The notes under the pieces were generated by a model. The model saw only the letters and a program-made list of their open reading frames with translations, was not told where the DNA came from and made no database searches. The position numbers and the translations under genes are program-made. A DNA stretch of 64,000 nucleotides from Desulfarculaceae bacterium (lineage in GTDB: Bacteria; Desulfobacterota; Desulfarculia; Desulfarculales; Desulfarculaceae): the NCBI GenBank assembly GCA_021737645.1, contig JAIPDO010000007.1, forward strand, positions 37,362 through 101,361. The letters run 5' to 3'. Position 1 is the first letter of the stretch; each line of letters opens with the position of its first letter. This document shows positions 32,477-42,095 of this stretch, one piece after another.

Positions 32477-33862
32477 ATGGTCAAGCTGGCGAAAAACCCC
32501 ATCCCCCGCGAACTCCTCTGCTCCTTGCTGGAGTCGCCCCACGAGTCCATCATCCTGGTGGACAGGGATGGGATAGTCCGCTACATCAGCCGCTTCGCCG
32601 CCGAGTTCTATCAGGTGGACGACCAGGACATCGTGGGCAGCCACATTCTGAAACTCAACCCCCAAAGCCGCCTGCCCGAGGTCATCAAGACCGGCAAGGC
32701 CGAGGCGGGCTCGGTGCTGCGCATGAAGGGCAAGGAACGCATCATCGCCCGCATCCCTTTGCGCGACAAACAGGGCAACATCGTGGGGGCCTTTGCCAAG
32801 CTGGTGTTTTGGCACATGGACCGGGTCAAGGAGCTGGTGCGCCAAACCGAGGTGCTGGAGGAGCGGCTGAATTACTATGAGAAGGAGCTGCAAAACCTTT
32901 ACTCCAGCCGCTACGACCTACAATTGGTGGTTGGGGAATCGCCGCCCATTCAAGACGCAAAGCGGGTGGCCACCCAGGCGGCCCAATCGGACCTGAGCTT
33001 GTTGATCACCGGCGAAACCGGCACGGGCAAGGATTTGTTCGCCCACTCGGTGCACCGCATGAGCACCCGTCACGACAAGCCCTTTGTAAAGGTCAACTGC
33101 GGGGCCATACCCCAGGAGCTGTTCGAGTCGGAGCTGTTCGGCTACCAGGCCGGGGCCTTCACCGGAGCCAGCCAAAAGGGCAAGCCCGGCAAGTTTGAGT
33201 TGGCCGACGGCGGCACCATTTTCCTGGACGAGATCGGCGAAATGCCCCTGGTAATGCAGGTCAAGCTGCTCAGAGTCATCCAGGAGCAGGAGGTGGAGCG
33301 CCTGGGGGCCACCAAGCCCTTGAAGCTGAGCTTTCGGGTGATCGCGGCCACCAACCGAGACCTAAAGGCCATGATGAACACCGGCACCTTTCGCCAAGAC
33401 CTTTACTACCGGCTTAACATCTTTCATTTGCACACCCCGCCGCTCAGGAAAATCCGCCAGGACATACCACGGGTGGCTTATCACATCCTTTCCGGCCTGC
33501 GCACCGGCAAGCGCGTCCTCCCCGCCAAGATATCCCCCGAGGCTATGCAGCGCCTGGTTTCCTATGACTGGCCGGGCAATGTGCGTGAGCTCAAGAACGC
33601 CATTGAGCGGGCCGCGGCGGTTGCCGGTGGTGAAACCTTGCAGGAAGAGCACCTGTCGCCTGATTTCTTGGAGCATTTCACCACGGCCCCTCAGGATAAC
33701 GGCGCCCCTCCCTCCTTGAAGCTGGCCAAGGCCAATGCGGAAAAAATAGCTATAAAACAGGCACTTAAATACGCTGGCGGCAACCGCACTCTGGCTGCGG
33801 AATTGCTGGGCATCCATCGAACCGGGGTACACCAAAAAATAAAAAAGTACGGGCTGGAGTAA
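32477..33862 (+). CDS. Sigma-54-dependent transcriptional activator (PAS-AAA+-Fis)
   Basis: A 461-aa bacterial enhancer-binding protein. Residues 1-115 form a PAS-like sensor domain. Residues 150-385 form the AAA+ module with Walker A GETGTGKD at 179-186, the sigma-54 contact loop GAFTGA at 226-231, and Walker B IFLDE at 248-252. The C-terminal Fis-type helix-turn-helix ends in RTLAAELLGIHRTGVHQKIK. It lacks a receiver domain, so it probably responds to a small molecule through PAS. A perfect -24/-12 promoter lies 240 bp downstream, before the acyl-CoA dehydrogenase operon at 34210, and is the obvious target. Confidence 0.93.
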   Translation: MVKLAKNPIPRELLCSLLESPHESIILVDRDGIVRYISRFAAEFYQVDDQDIVGSHILKLNPQSRLPEVIKTGKAEAGSVLRMKGKERIIARIPLRDKQGNIVGAFAKLVFWHMDRVKELVRQTEVLEERLNYYEKELQNLYSSRYDLQLVVGESPPIQDAKRVATQAAQSDLSLLITGETGTGKDLFAHSVHRMSTRHDKPFVKVNCGAIPQELFESELFGYQAGAFTGASQKGKPGKFELADGGTIFLDEIGEMPLVMQVKLLRVIQEQEVERLGATKPLKLSFRVIAATNRDLKAMMNTGTFRQDLYYRLNIFHLHTPPLRKIRQDIPRVAYHILSGLRTGKRVLPAKISPEAMQRLVSYDWPGNVRELKNAIERAAAVAGGETLQEEHLSPDFLEHFTTAPQDNGAPPSLKLAKANAEKIAIKQALKYAGGNRTLAAELLGIHRTGVHQKIKKYGLE

Positions 33863-33971
33863 ACTGTATTAATTTTTCGACTAGTATTGTTTTTTCTACA
33901 TAGCCATATTTTGCATAGCAGTATCTCACCTAACGGTTTCATATAACACGCTATCAACCACGCCTCTATCT

Positions 33972-34010
33972 GCAATCAACTGTATTATTTTTAATACTAT
34001 AATTGATTGC
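33972..34010. promoter_or_regulatory. Candidate enhancer site: nested inverted repeat
   Basis: Outer arms GCAATCAA (33972-33979) and TTGATTGC (34003-34010) enclose an inner perfect repeat, GTATTA-TTTT-TAATAC (33982-33997). The element ends 94 bp before the -24 box, a usual distance for an upstream activating sequence. The segment AACTGTATTA at 33979-33988 is repeated at 33861-33870. I infer binding of the adjacent sigma-54 activator. Confidence 0.55.
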
Positions 34011-34103
34011 GATTCATTTATCCGCCTTCCCGGCCAAGTCACTTCACCACAATTTTAATTTAATTACAGCTATTTAAGATTATATTTTTCCGCTGCAACC
34101 TTA

Positions 34104-34119
34104 TGGCACGGCGGTTGCT
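34104..34119 (+). promoter_or_regulatory. Sigma-54 (-24/-12) promoter
   Basis: TGGCAC (34104-34109), a 5-bp spacer and TTGCT (34115-34119) match the sigma-54 consensus, with the invariant GG and GC at the correct distance. Transcription would start near 34131 and read the acyl-CoA dehydrogenase operon at 34210. The activator gene is immediately upstream. Confidence 0.9.
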
Positions 34120-34209
34120 ATTCGTAAGGGCAAATATTACACAGCTAACCACTTATTCACTTAACCGAGGTTTTATACAGCAGCCTCTCCATCCCAGAGG
34201 AGTATTAAA

Positions 34210-35367
34210 GTGGATTTTGAAATACCCGAGAACCTACGCCTCATGACCGACACCATCCGGCGTTTCGTCAAGCAAGACCTGGAACCCATCAGCCAGCAGG
34301 TGGAGGACGAGGATCGCATTCCCGAGGAAGTGGTGCAAACCATGCGGGAGTTGGGTCTGTTCGGTCTGTCCATACCCGAAGAATATGGCGGACTGGGGCT
34401 CAACGTTTTGGGCGAGTGCCTGGTTTACGAGGAAATGTCGGCGGTCAACGCCTGCTTCCGCACCCGCATCGGCACCAACAACGGCATCGGCTCCCAGGGT
34501 ATCGTCATCGACGGCACTGAAGAACAGAAAGAAAAATATTTGCCCAAGATGGCCGCCGGCGAGTGGATCGGCGTGTTCGCCCTCACCGAGCCGGAGGCCG
34601 GCTCCGACGCGGCCAACGTGCAGACCACAGCCGAGCTAAAGGGCGACAAGTGGGTGCTCAACGGGCGCAAGCATTTCATCACCAACGGCGACATCGCCGA
34701 TGTGTCCACCGTGTTCGCGGTTACCGACAAGCAAAAGCGGGCCAAGGGCGGCATCACCGGCTTCCTGGTGGAAAAGACCGACCCCGGCTTCTTCGTGGGC
34801 ACCATCGAGCGCAAGATGGGCATGCGCGGCTCCCACACCAGCGAGCTTATCTTCGACAACTGCGAGATCCCCAAGGACCGCATCATCGGCGGCGATGCCA
34901 ACCTGGGCCTGGGCTTCCGCACCGCCATGAAGATTCTGGACAAGGGCCGCCTGACCATGGGCGCCTCGGCGGTGGGCTCGGCCCAGAAGCTGCTGGACCT
35001 TTCGGTGGATTACGCCAAGCAGCGGGTGCAGTTCGGCAAGCCCATCGGCGAATTCCAGGCGGTGCAGATAATGCTGGCGGACATGGCCACCCAAATCTAC
35101 GCTGGCCGCCAGATGTTGCACCACGCGGCTTGGCTGCGCGACAAGCGGGGCACCGCCGTGATCAAGGAAGCATCCATGGTCAAGCTGTTCTGCACCGAAA
35201 TGGCCAACCGGGTTGCGGATATGGCCGTGCAGATTCACGGCGGCATGGGCTACATGAAGGACTTCCCGGTGGAGCGCTTCTACCGCGACCTGCGTCTGAC
35301 CCGCATCTACGAGGGCACCAGCGAGATTCAGCGCAACGTCATCGCCCGCGAGCTGCTCAGGGGTTAA
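34210..35367 (+). CDS. Acyl-CoA dehydrogenase (butyryl/glutaryl-CoA dehydrogenase type)
   Basis: A 385-aa FAD enzyme of normal length. It has [11 protein letters not shown] at residues 123-133, the C-terminal [17 protein letters not shown], and the catalytic-glutamate motif YEGTSEIQ (Glu368). GTG 34210 is the start, with AGAGGAG at 34195-34201. It is the first gene of a three-gene operon with a 3-hydroxyacyl-CoA dehydrogenase and a thiolase, expressed from the sigma-54 promoter. Short-chain acyl-CoA is the likely substrate. The matching enoyl-CoA hydratase is not in this operon and could be one of those at 28385 or 49625. Confidence 0.93.
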   Translation: MDFEIPENLRLMTDTIRRFVKQDLEPISQQVEDEDRIPEEVVQTMRELGLFGLSIPEEYGGLGLNVLGECLVYEEMSAVNACFRTRIGTNNGIGSQGIVIDGTEEQKEKYLPKMAAGEWIGVFALTEPEAGSDAANVQTTAELKGDKWVLNGRKHFITNGDIADVSTVFAVTDKQKRAKGGITGFLVEKTDPGFFVGTIERKMGMRGSHTSELIFDNCEIPKDRIIGGDANLGLGFRTAMKILDKGRLTMGASAVGSAQKLLDLSVDYAKQRVQFGKPIGEFQAVQIMLADMATQIYAGRQMLHHAAWLRDKRGTAVIKEASMVKLFCTEMANRVADMAVQIHGGMGYMKDFPVERFYRDLRLTRIYEGTSEIQRNVIARELLRG

Positions 35368-35377
35368 GGGAGCGATC

Positions 35378-36259
35378 ATGAGCATAGACAAGGTATTCAT
35401 CATCGGCTCCGGGCTCATGGGCAGCGGCATCGCCCAGGTCTGCGCCCAGGCCGGCCTGGAGGCCACCCTGAGCGACGTGAGCCAGGAGCAACTGGACAAG
35501 GCGGTCAAGAACATCGCCTGGTCTGCGGGCAAGCTCATCGAAAAGGGCAAGGTCGCGGGCACCCTGGACGAGGTAATGGGCCGCATATCCACCTCGGTGG
35601 ATCTGGCCCCGGCCGCCGAGGCCGACCTGGTCATGGAGGTGGTGTTCGAAAACCTGGAGGTGAAGCAAGAGGTCTTCGCCAAGCTGAACCAGGTGCTCAC
35701 CCCGAGCAGCCTGGTGGCCAGCAACACCAGCGCCATTCCCATCAGCGAGTTGGCCGCCCATGTGGAGCGCCCTGAGCGCTTTCTGGGCATCCACTTTTTC
35801 AGCCCCGTGCCCATGATGCAGGCGGTTGAGGTGATCCGGGGCACCAGGACCAACGACGAGGCCTTTGCCGCCGGGCGCGAGTTCGTGCTGGCCATAAAAA
35901 AAGAGCCCATCATGGTCAACCGCGACGTGGCCGGGTTCGTGATCAACCGCATCAACTTCCCCAGCACCATGGAGGCCATGCGCCTGGTGGAGCAGGGAGT
36001 GGCCTCGGTGGAAGACATCGACAAGGGCCTGCGCCTGGCCTCGGGCCGCAAGATGGGCATCTTCGAAACCGGCGACATGGTGGGCCTGGACGTGACCTAC
36101 GGCGCGCTCATGGCCATGTACCAGGAGACCCGCGAGGAGAAATGGTATCCCCCCTTCCTACTGCGCCGCAAGGTGAAGGCTGGGCAACTGGGCCGCAAGA
36201 CCGGGGTGGGCTGGTACCGCTACGATGACAAGGGAAACCGCCTGGGCATCGCCGACTAA
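35378..36259 (+). CDS. 3-hydroxybutyryl-CoA dehydrogenase type
   Basis: A 293-aa NAD-dependent dehydrogenase. The Rossmann motif GSGLMGSGIA lies near the N-terminus, followed by SNTSAIPISELA, the catalytic LGIHFFSPVPMM, and VNRDVAGFVINRI. The C-terminal domain ends GRKTGVGWYRYDD. The start is ATG 35378 with AAGGGAG upstream, 10 bp after the dehydrogenase gene. It is the second step of the sigma-54-controlled set and a paralogue of the enzyme at 20269. Confidence 0.93.
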   Translation: MSIDKVFIIGSGLMGSGIAQVCAQAGLEATLSDVSQEQLDKAVKNIAWSAGKLIEKGKVAGTLDEVMGRISTSVDLAPAAEADLVMEVVFENLEVKQEVFAKLNQVLTPSSLVASNTSAIPISELAAHVERPERFLGIHFFSPVPMMQAVEVIRGTRTNDEAFAAGREFVLAIKKEPIMVNRDVAGFVINRINFPSTMEAMRLVEQGVASVEDIDKGLRLASGRKMGIFETGDMVGLDVTYGALMAMYQETREEKWYPPFLLRRKVKAGQLGRKTGVGWYRYDDKGNRLGIAD

Positions 36260-36279
36260 AGGCCTGGAGAGAAGCAACC

Positions 36280-37458
36280 ATGCAAGAAGCTGTGATCCTT
36301 TCCGCCGCCCGCACCCCGGTGGGGCGTTTCGGCGGCACCCTCAAGGCGCTCACCGACCAAGACCTGGGTGTGCTGGTCATCAAGGAAGCGGTGAAGCGGG
36401 CGGGCATCGACCCCGCGCAGGTGGATGAAGTCTGCCTGGCCCAGCAGTACCGCACCGGAGCCCTGCCCCCCAACGTGGCCCGGCCCATAGCGGTGAACGC
36501 GGGCATCCCCATCGAAATACCCGAGTACACCGTGTCCCATGCCTGCGGCGGATCGCTTAAGACCGTGTTCCTGGCCGCCCAGGCGGTCAAGGCCGGGGAC
36601 GCGGGCCTCATGGTGGCCGGTGGGGTGGAGCATATGTCTAACGCGGCCTATCTGGTGCCCAGCAACCGCTGGGGCTCGCGCCTGGGCCACGCCAAGATGA
36701 TCGACCAGTTGGTGCTGTTTGATCCGCTGAGCAACAACACCATGGGCGAGACCGCCGAAAACGTGGCCGAGCAGTTCCAGATCAACCGCGAGGACCAGGA
36801 CGCCTTTGCCCTGAACAGCCAGCAAAAGACCAAGCGCGCCCTTGAGCAGGGCGTGTTCACCGACGAAGTGGTGCGGGTGCCCATTCCCCAGCGCAAGGGC
36901 GATCCCGTCATTTTTGACACCGACGAGCATCCCCGGCCCCAGACCACGGCGGCGGACCTGGCCAAGCTGAAACCCGTATTCCGCAAGGGCGGCTCGGTGA
37001 CCGCGGGCAACTCCAGCGGTATGAACGACGGAGCTTCCGCCGTGGTGGTGGCCTCCCGGGAGCGGGCCGAGGAGTTGGGAATCAAGCCCCTGGTGGCCAT
37101 CCTGGGCTATGCCACGGTGGGAGTGGAGCCATCCATCATGGGCATCGGGCCCATCGAGGCCACCCGCCAGGCGCTGAAAAAATCCGGCTTGACCCTGGCC
37201 GACATCGACCTCGTAGAGCTTAACGAGGCCTTTGCCAGCCAGTCCCTGGCCTGCATCCGCGAGCTGGGCATGGACCAGGACAAGGTCAACGTCAACGGCG
37301 GGGCCATCGCCCTGGGCCATCCCATCAGCGCCACCGGCGGGGTCATCCTCACCAAGCTCATCTATGAGATGAAACGCTCTGGCAAGGAACTGGGCTTGGC
37401 CACCATGTGCGTGGGTGGCGGCATGGGCGTGGCCTTGGTGGTTAAGAACCTGGCCTAA
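36280..37458 (+). CDS. Acetyl-CoA C-acetyltransferase (thiolase)
   Basis: A 392-aa thiolase. The nucleophile Cys89 is in SHACGGS, the histidine in [15 protein letters not shown], and the second Cys in [10 protein letters not shown]. The motif HPISATG has Ile-Ser in place of the more common hydrophobic-Gly pair. The start is ATG 36280 with GGAGAG upstream. It is the last gene of the operon and is followed directly by a perfect terminator. It should cleave acetoacetyl-CoA or a short 3-oxoacyl-CoA. Confidence 0.93.
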   Translation: MQEAVILSAARTPVGRFGGTLKALTDQDLGVLVIKEAVKRAGIDPAQVDEVCLAQQYRTGALPPNVARPIAVNAGIPIEIPEYTVSHACGGSLKTVFLAAQAVKAGDAGLMVAGGVEHMSNAAYLVPSNRWGSRLGHAKMIDQLVLFDPLSNNTMGETAENVAEQFQINREDQDAFALNSQQKTKRALEQGVFTDEVVRVPIPQRKGDPVIFDTDEHPRPQTTAADLAKLKPVFRKGGSVTAGNSSGMNDGASAVVVASRERAEELGIKPLVAILGYATVGVEPSIMGIGPIEATRQALKKSGLTLADIDLVELNEAFASQSLACIRELGMDQDKVNVNGGAIALGHPISATGGVILTKLIYEMKRSGKELGLATMCVGGGMGVALVVKNLA

Positions 37459-37466
37459 AACACCCG

Positions 37467-37493
37467 CCCCGGGCTTCGGCCCGGGGTTTTTTT
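37467..37493 (+). terminator. Intrinsic terminator of the sigma-54 operon
   Basis: A perfect 8-bp stem CCCCGGGC / GCCCGGGG with a TTCG tetraloop is followed by seven T residues (37487-37493). The next gene starts only 12 bp later, so its own promoter must lie within or before the thiolase end, or it depends on read-through. Confidence 0.95.
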
Positions 37494-37505
37494 GCGGGGT
37501 ATGCC

Positions 37506-39005
37506 TTGAATATCGCCAAACTGCTACACGACACCGCCGCGAGGGTTCCGGGGCACGTCGCCGTGGACTTCAACGGCCAGGTGATGACTTATGCGGAGTT
37601 CGACCAAAAATCAGACGCCCTGGCCTGGGGCCTAAAAGAGCAGGGGCTGGCACCCGGCCAGGTGTGCGTGCTCATGATGCCCAACTCCCTGGACTGGGTG
37701 GTCTGCTACTACGCCCTGGCCAAACTGGGGGCGGTGGTTCTGCCGGTGAACTTCCTCTACCGCACCCAAGAGCTTCAGCACATCTTCAGCGACTCCGGGG
37801 CCAGGGCCTTCATCGGCCACGGCGACCACCTGGATTTCGCGGGAACGGTGCTGGAGGAAATGCCCCAGATCGACATTCGCTGCGTGGCCGGCCCGGCGGC
37901 CGAGGGTTATCTGCCCCTGGCGGAAGTGCCCCAAGAGCGAGGCCCCTACCCCCTGCACCCGGCGCAGGACGACGACACCTGGGCCATCATCTACACCTCG
38001 GGCACCACCGGCCTGCCCAAGGGGGCCATGCTCACCCACCACAACCTGGCCAACAACGCCACTACCATCGCCAGCATGCGCCACACTGACCCCAAGGTGA
38101 CCAGCTTGGGCATGCTGCCGCTGTTCCACATCTACGGCCAGACCTCGAGCCTCAACGCCTCGGTGTTTTTGGGCATCACCCTGCGCCTGTGGGAGCACTT
38201 CGACCCGGAGGAGACCTTCGCGGCCATCGAGGAGATGGACGACACCATCCTCATCGCGGTGCCCACCATCTACAACCGGCTGGCCGAAATGGGCATCAAG
38301 CGCCCGCCCAAACGCTCCTCGCTGCACTACTGCATTTGCGGCGGGGCCTCGCTGCCGGTTGAGGTTATCAAGCGCTTCGAAGCGGCCTACCACACCACCA
38401 TCTACGAGGGCTACGGCCTTACCGAGTGCTCGCCGGTGTGCGTGGAAAACCCCTACGGTAAGGCCACCAAGCCCGGCTCCATCGGCCTGCCCATACCCGG
38501 CTTCCAGGCCAGGGTGGTCGATGAGCAGGATAACGACGTACCCCAAGGCCAGGTGGGCGAGCTGATCGTCCAGGGGCCGGGAGTGATGAAGGGCTACCTG
38601 AACCAGCCCCAGGCCACGGAGGAAACCCTGCGGGGCGGCTGGCTGCACACCGGGGACATGGCCCGCAAGGACGCCGATGACTACGTCTACATAGTGGACC
38701 GCAAGAAGGAAATGATCATCCGGGGCGGCTACAACGTGTATCCCCGGGAGATCGAAGAGGTGCTCTACCAGCATCCAGCCATTCTGGAAGCGGCGGTTTT
38801 GGGCCAGCCCCACCCAGACCTGGGTGAGGAGGTGGCGGCCATGGTGGTGCTGCGCGAGGGCGCGGCGGCCACCCCCGAGGAGATCAGGGACTTCGTGAAG
38901 CAGAGGGTGGCCCCTTACAAATATCCCCGCATCGTGCGCATTACCGATGAGCTTCCCAAAACGCACACCGGAAAGGTGCTCAAGCGGTCCATCAAGCTTG
39001 ACTGA
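37506..39005 (+). CDS. AMP-forming acyl-CoA ligase
   Basis: A 499-aa ANL-family enzyme. The P-loop YTSGTTGLPKGAMLTHHN, EGYGLTECSPV, the hinge TGDMARKDADDYVYIVDRKK, and C-terminal PKTHTGKVLKRSIK with the catalytic lysine are all present. The start is TTG 37506: the ATG at 37501 runs straight into a stop codon. The gene starts 12 bp after the terminator of the previous operon and is followed by the TRAP transporter after 109 bp. It probably activates the acid imported by that transporter, or its degradation product. Confidence 0.9.
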   Translation: MNIAKLLHDTAARVPGHVAVDFNGQVMTYAEFDQKSDALAWGLKEQGLAPGQVCVLMMPNSLDWVVCYYALAKLGAVVLPVNFLYRTQELQHIFSDSGARAFIGHGDHLDFAGTVLEEMPQIDIRCVAGPAAEGYLPLAEVPQERGPYPLHPAQDDDTWAIIYTSGTTGLPKGAMLTHHNLANNATTIASMRHTDPKVTSLGMLPLFHIYGQTSSLNASVFLGITLRLWEHFDPEETFAAIEEMDDTILIAVPTIYNRLAEMGIKRPPKRSSLHYCICGGASLPVEVIKRFEAAYHTTIYEGYGLTECSPVCVENPYGKATKPGSIGLPIPGFQARVVDEQDNDVPQGQVGELIVQGPGVMKGYLNQPQATEETLRGGWLHTGDMARKDADDYVYIVDRKKEMIIRGGYNVYPREIEEVLYQHPAILEAAVLGQPHPDLGEEVAAMVVLREGAAATPEEIRDFVKQRVAPYKYPRIVRITDELPKTHTGKVLKRSIKLD

Positions 39006-39114
39006 TCAAGCGGCGGGGCGTCTTACGGCCCCCTGCCAAAGATACACGGAGAGGGTGCTTAACAGGAGTTGCCGGTAGGGCGGTATCCGTCCCCGGCGGA
39101 AAGGGAGATAGAAC

Positions 39115-40119
39115 ATGGCCCGTAGATTTATGGCGTTGTTTGTTTGCGCGTTGCTGGCCCTGAGCTTTGCCGGGATCGCCCAGGCCAAGACGCTCAGGTT
39201 CCAGTGCGTTTACCCGGAAACCGCTTACGCAGGTCAGACCACCACCTTTTTTGCCGACCAGGTAAAAAAGATGACCAACGGCAAACTGAAGATCAAGGTC
39301 TTTTGGCCCGGCCAGTTGGTGAAATCCCGCGAGGCCCTGGAGTCGCTTAAAAGCGGCATGATCGACGGCTACTCCGGCTCCTTCCTTTACTTCACCGGCG
39401 TGTTCCCCGAGGTCAACGTGCAGTGGCTGCCCTTCAACTGGTCCAGCCCGGCGGAAGCCAAGGACATCCTGCTCAACAAGGGCTATCACAAGGTGTTCGC
39501 CGAGGCCATGTCCAAGCATGGGGTGACCTTCCTGGGCTCCATCTCCGTGGCCACCATGGGCTTGATGACCAAGTTCCCGGTCAACAATTTGGCTGACCTC
39601 CAGGGCAAGAAGATCCGGGCCTTCGGTCTGGAAGCCATCATTGTGAAGACTCTGGGCGCGGCCGCCGCGGCCATTCCCGGAGCCGAGCAGTACATGGCCC
39701 TGCAAAGGGGCACCGTGGACGGCACCGACTACCCCTGGTACACCCTGAAGAAATACAAGCTCTACGAGGTTCTCAACTACGTCAGCGACCCCGCCTTCCA
39801 CACCCCCGGCATCATAGAGCTGGCCATCAACACCAAAGTGTTCAACTCCCTGCCCAAGGACCAGCAAGAAGCAGTGAAGAAGGCCGCTATTATGGCCATG
39901 AACCGCAGCTTCGACATGAGCCCTACCTGGGACAAGGAAGCCATCGAGTTCGCCGCCAAGAAGGACGTGAAGATCATCAAGCTGTCCAAGGCCGAGTTGG
40001 ACATCTGGATCCAAAAGCTCATGCCCCTGTATGAGCAGACCGCCAGCAAGTCCCCCTACTGCCGTCAGTTGGTGGACATCCTCAAGGCCAACCTGAAGGC
40101 CAAGGGCGTCAAGTTCTAG
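39115..40119 (+). CDS. TRAP transporter substrate-binding protein (DctP type)
   Basis: A 334-aa periplasmic receptor. Residues 1-24 are a signal peptide ending in IAQA. The family segment GKKIRAFG holds Arg168, which in DctP proteins binds the substrate carboxylate. AAIPGAEQYMALQRGTVDG follows as expected. ATG 39115 has AAGGGAGAT upstream. It belongs with the DctQ and DctM genes that follow. A strong hairpin after its stop codon probably raises its level over the membrane subunits. The cargo is an organic acid; the operon suggests a 2-hydroxy or dihydroxy acid. Confidence 0.92.
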   Translation: MARRFMALFVCALLALSFAGIAQAKTLRFQCVYPETAYAGQTTTFFADQVKKMTNGKLKIKVFWPGQLVKSREALESLKSGMIDGYSGSFLYFTGVFPEVNVQWLPFNWSSPAEAKDILLNKGYHKVFAEAMSKHGVTFLGSISVATMGLMTKFPVNNLADLQGKKIRAFGLEAIIVKTLGAAAAAIPGAEQYMALQRGTVDGTDYPWYTLKKYKLYEVLNYVSDPAFHTPGIIELAINTKVFNSLPKDQQEAVKKAAIMAMNRSFDMSPTWDKEAIEFAAKKDVKIIKLSKAELDIWIQKLMPLYEQTASKSPYCRQLVDILKANLKAKGVKF

Positions 40120-40132
40120 AAAAACGCTGGCC

Positions 40133-40162
40133 GGCCGGGAGCGGGATTAGCCCCTCCCGGCC
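40133..40162 (+). other. Intercistronic hairpin after TRAP binding protein
   Basis: Arms GGCCGGGAG (40133-40141) and CTCCCGGCC (40154-40162) pair perfectly over 9 bp, with a GC-rich 12-nt loop and no T-tract. It lies 13 bp after the binding-protein stop codon and 95 bp before the small permease gene. It resembles the hairpin behind the Liv-type binding protein at 9755-9778. Confidence 0.65.
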
Positions 40163-40257
40163 GTCCCAGCCGCCAGCCGGAGGCGCCTGCCCCGAAACGC
40201 CCAAGGCAATTCACAAGCCCTTGACCAGCGGCCCTTCACGCGCGACGGAGAGGCAAG

Positions 40258-40767
40258 ATGCTCACATTTTCCAGGGTCATTAGATCAATGAACCAAGCCA
40301 TGGGGATGATAGCGGCTCCCCTCATCGGCGTGGTCACCATCATCGTGCTCTATGAGGTCATCGCCCGCTACTTCTTTCACGCGCCCACCTCCTGGGCCCA
40401 GGAAGTGTGTGAGTACCTGCTCTGCGCCCTGGTCATGTTCGGCACCGGCTACACCCTCAAGCATTACGGCCACACCAGGGTGGACATCCTCTATTCCCAT
40501 ATGAGCGACAAGGCTCGGGCCAGGGTGGAAATTTTAGTGGGAGTGCTGTTGATCATCGCCATGCTGCCCATCATTTGGTTGGGTAGCAAGGTGGCCATCG
40601 AGGCCTTCATGGTTGGCGACACCTCAAGCTCGGCCGCGGCCCTTCCCTTGGGCCCGGCCAAGGCCACGGTGCCTTTGGGGGCCATTTTTCTGCTGCTCCA
40701 AGGGTTGTCCAACGCTGTGGACAACGTCAATTTTCTGATCACCGGCCGCAAACCGACGCAGAGCTAA
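40258..40767 (+). CDS. TRAP transporter small permease (DctQ type)
   Basis: A 169-aa inner-membrane protein with four hydrophobic segments. YEVIARYFFHAPTSWAQEV is the characteristic DctQ motif. The start is ATG 40258 with GGAGAGG upstream. It works with the DctM-type subunit, whose gene starts 10 bp downstream. Confidence 0.92.
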   Translation: MLTFSRVIRSMNQAMGMIAAPLIGVVTIIVLYEVIARYFFHAPTSWAQEVCEYLLCALVMFGTGYTLKHYGHTRVDILYSHMSDKARARVEILVGVLLIIAMLPIIWLGSKVAIEAFMVGDTSSSAAALPLGPAKATVPLGAIFLLLQGLSNAVDNVNFLITGRKPTQS

Positions 40768-40777
40768 GAGGTCATAC

Positions 40778-42088
40778 ATGGAAACCTGGCTCCTCACGCT
40801 CATAGTGTTCTCATCTTTGGTGGTTCTGCTGGCCATCGGCATCCCCATCGCCTTTGCCATGCTGGCCATTGCCGCGGTCGGCATCATTCTAACCTGGGGG
40901 CCGCAGGGCCTTTTGGTGCTGTTTAATACGGCCTATGCCGAAGGAACCAGCTACCTGCTGCTGGCGGTGCCGCTTTTCATCTTCATGGCCAACATCCTCA
41001 AGTTCTCCGGATTGGCCGACAAGCTCTACGAGGTGGTCTATCGCTGGATGGGCGGCCTGCGCGGCGGCTTGGCCATGGGTACGGTGGTCATCTGCGCCAT
41101 CTTCGCGGCCATGGCCGGCATCTCCAGCGTGGCCACCATCTCCATGGGGCTCATCGCCCTGCCATCCATGCTCCAGCGCAAGTACAATAAAGTCATGGCG
41201 GTGGGTTGCATCAACGCGGGCGGCGCCTTGGGCATCTTGATCCCGCCCTCCATTCTGATGATCCTCTACGGCAACATGGCCGAGGTGAGCATCGGGCGCC
41301 TGTTCGCGGGCGGCATGCTGCCGGGCATTTTGCTGGCCACTATCTTCGTGCTCTACATCGGGATTCGCTGTTTTTTCCAAAAAGACCTGGGCCCGGCGGT
41401 CACCGAAAAATACAACTGGCGCGACAAATTCCGCTCCCTCAAGGGCGTGGTCCTGCCGGTCAGTCTGGTGGTGCTGGTGCTGGGGGTCATCTACAGCGGG
41501 GTGGCCACCCCCACCGAAGCGGCGGGCGTGGGCGCGGGCGGCGCGGTAGTAACCGCGCTTATCCATCGCCAACTCACCTGGGCCCGCATGTGGCAGGCCC
41601 TGAAAGACACCCTGAGCCTAACGGTGATGGTGTTCTGGATCATCATCGGCGCGGTGAGCTTCACCACCTTCCTGGCCTACGCAGGCATTCAAGACATGCT
41701 GCAAGAGGCCATCATGAGCATGGATATCAACCGTTGGATCATCCTCATCGCCATTCAACTGGTGTTTTTCGTGCTGGGCATGTTCCTGGACCCGGCGGGC
41801 ATCATCCTGCTGACCACCCCCATTTTCGTGCCCATCATCAACCAGCTTGGCTTTGATCCCCTTTGGTTCGGGGTGTTGTTCATCATCAACATGGAGATGG
41901 CCTACATCACCCCGCCATTCGGCTTCAACCTGTTCATACTCAAAAGCGTGGTGCCGCCCCAGATCACCATGGCCGACATCTACCGCTCGGTGGGGCCCTT
42001 CGTGATCCTCCAGGCCATATGCCTGGCCATGGTCATGCTCTGGCCGGAGATCGCCACCTGGCTGCCTTCTATCATGGTAACCAAGTGA
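40778..42088 (+). CDS. TRAP transporter large permease (DctM type)
   Basis: A 436-aa inner-membrane protein with about twelve hydrophobic segments and the DctM motifs GGLRGGLAMGTVVICAIFAA and GCINAGGALGILIPPS. It forms the sodium-driven transport channel. Length and motif order are normal. It is followed 7 bp later by the FAD-linked oxidase gene, so transport and oxidation are probably co-expressed. Confidence 0.93.
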   Translation: METWLLTLIVFSSLVVLLAIGIPIAFAMLAIAAVGIILTWGPQGLLVLFNTAYAEGTSYLLLAVPLFIFMANILKFSGLADKLYEVVYRWMGGLRGGLAMGTVVICAIFAAMAGISSVATISMGLIALPSMLQRKYNKVMAVGCINAGGALGILIPPSILMILYGNMAEVSIGRLFAGGMLPGILLATIFVLYIGIRCFFQKDLGPAVTEKYNWRDKFRSLKGVVLPVSLVVLVLGVIYSGVATPTEAAGVGAGGAVVTALIHRQLTWARMWQALKDTLSLTVMVFWIIIGAVSFTTFLAYAGIQDMLQEAIMSMDINRWIILIAIQLVFFVLGMFLDPAGIILLTTPIFVPIINQLGFDPLWFGVLFIINMEMAYITPPFGFNLFILKSVVPPQITMADIYRSVGPFVILQAICLAMVMLWPEIATWLPSIMVTK

Positions 42089-42095
42089 TACGCCC

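Larger units (their letters stand above)
33863..34209. other. AT-rich sigma-54 control region
   Basis: A 347-bp AT-rich gap between the activator gene and the dehydrogenase operon. It holds two copies of AACTGTATTA (33861-33870 and 33979-33988), an extended inverted repeat at 33972-34010, and the -24/-12 promoter at 34104-34119. The ribosome-binding site AGAGGAG of the next gene lies at 34195-34201. No gene or terminator is visible. Confidence 0.7.

Noticed and set aside
37632..38966. Minus-strand frame of 444 codons
   Set aside because: It is opposite the acyl-CoA ligase with all ANL motifs; no recognisable protein on the minus strand.
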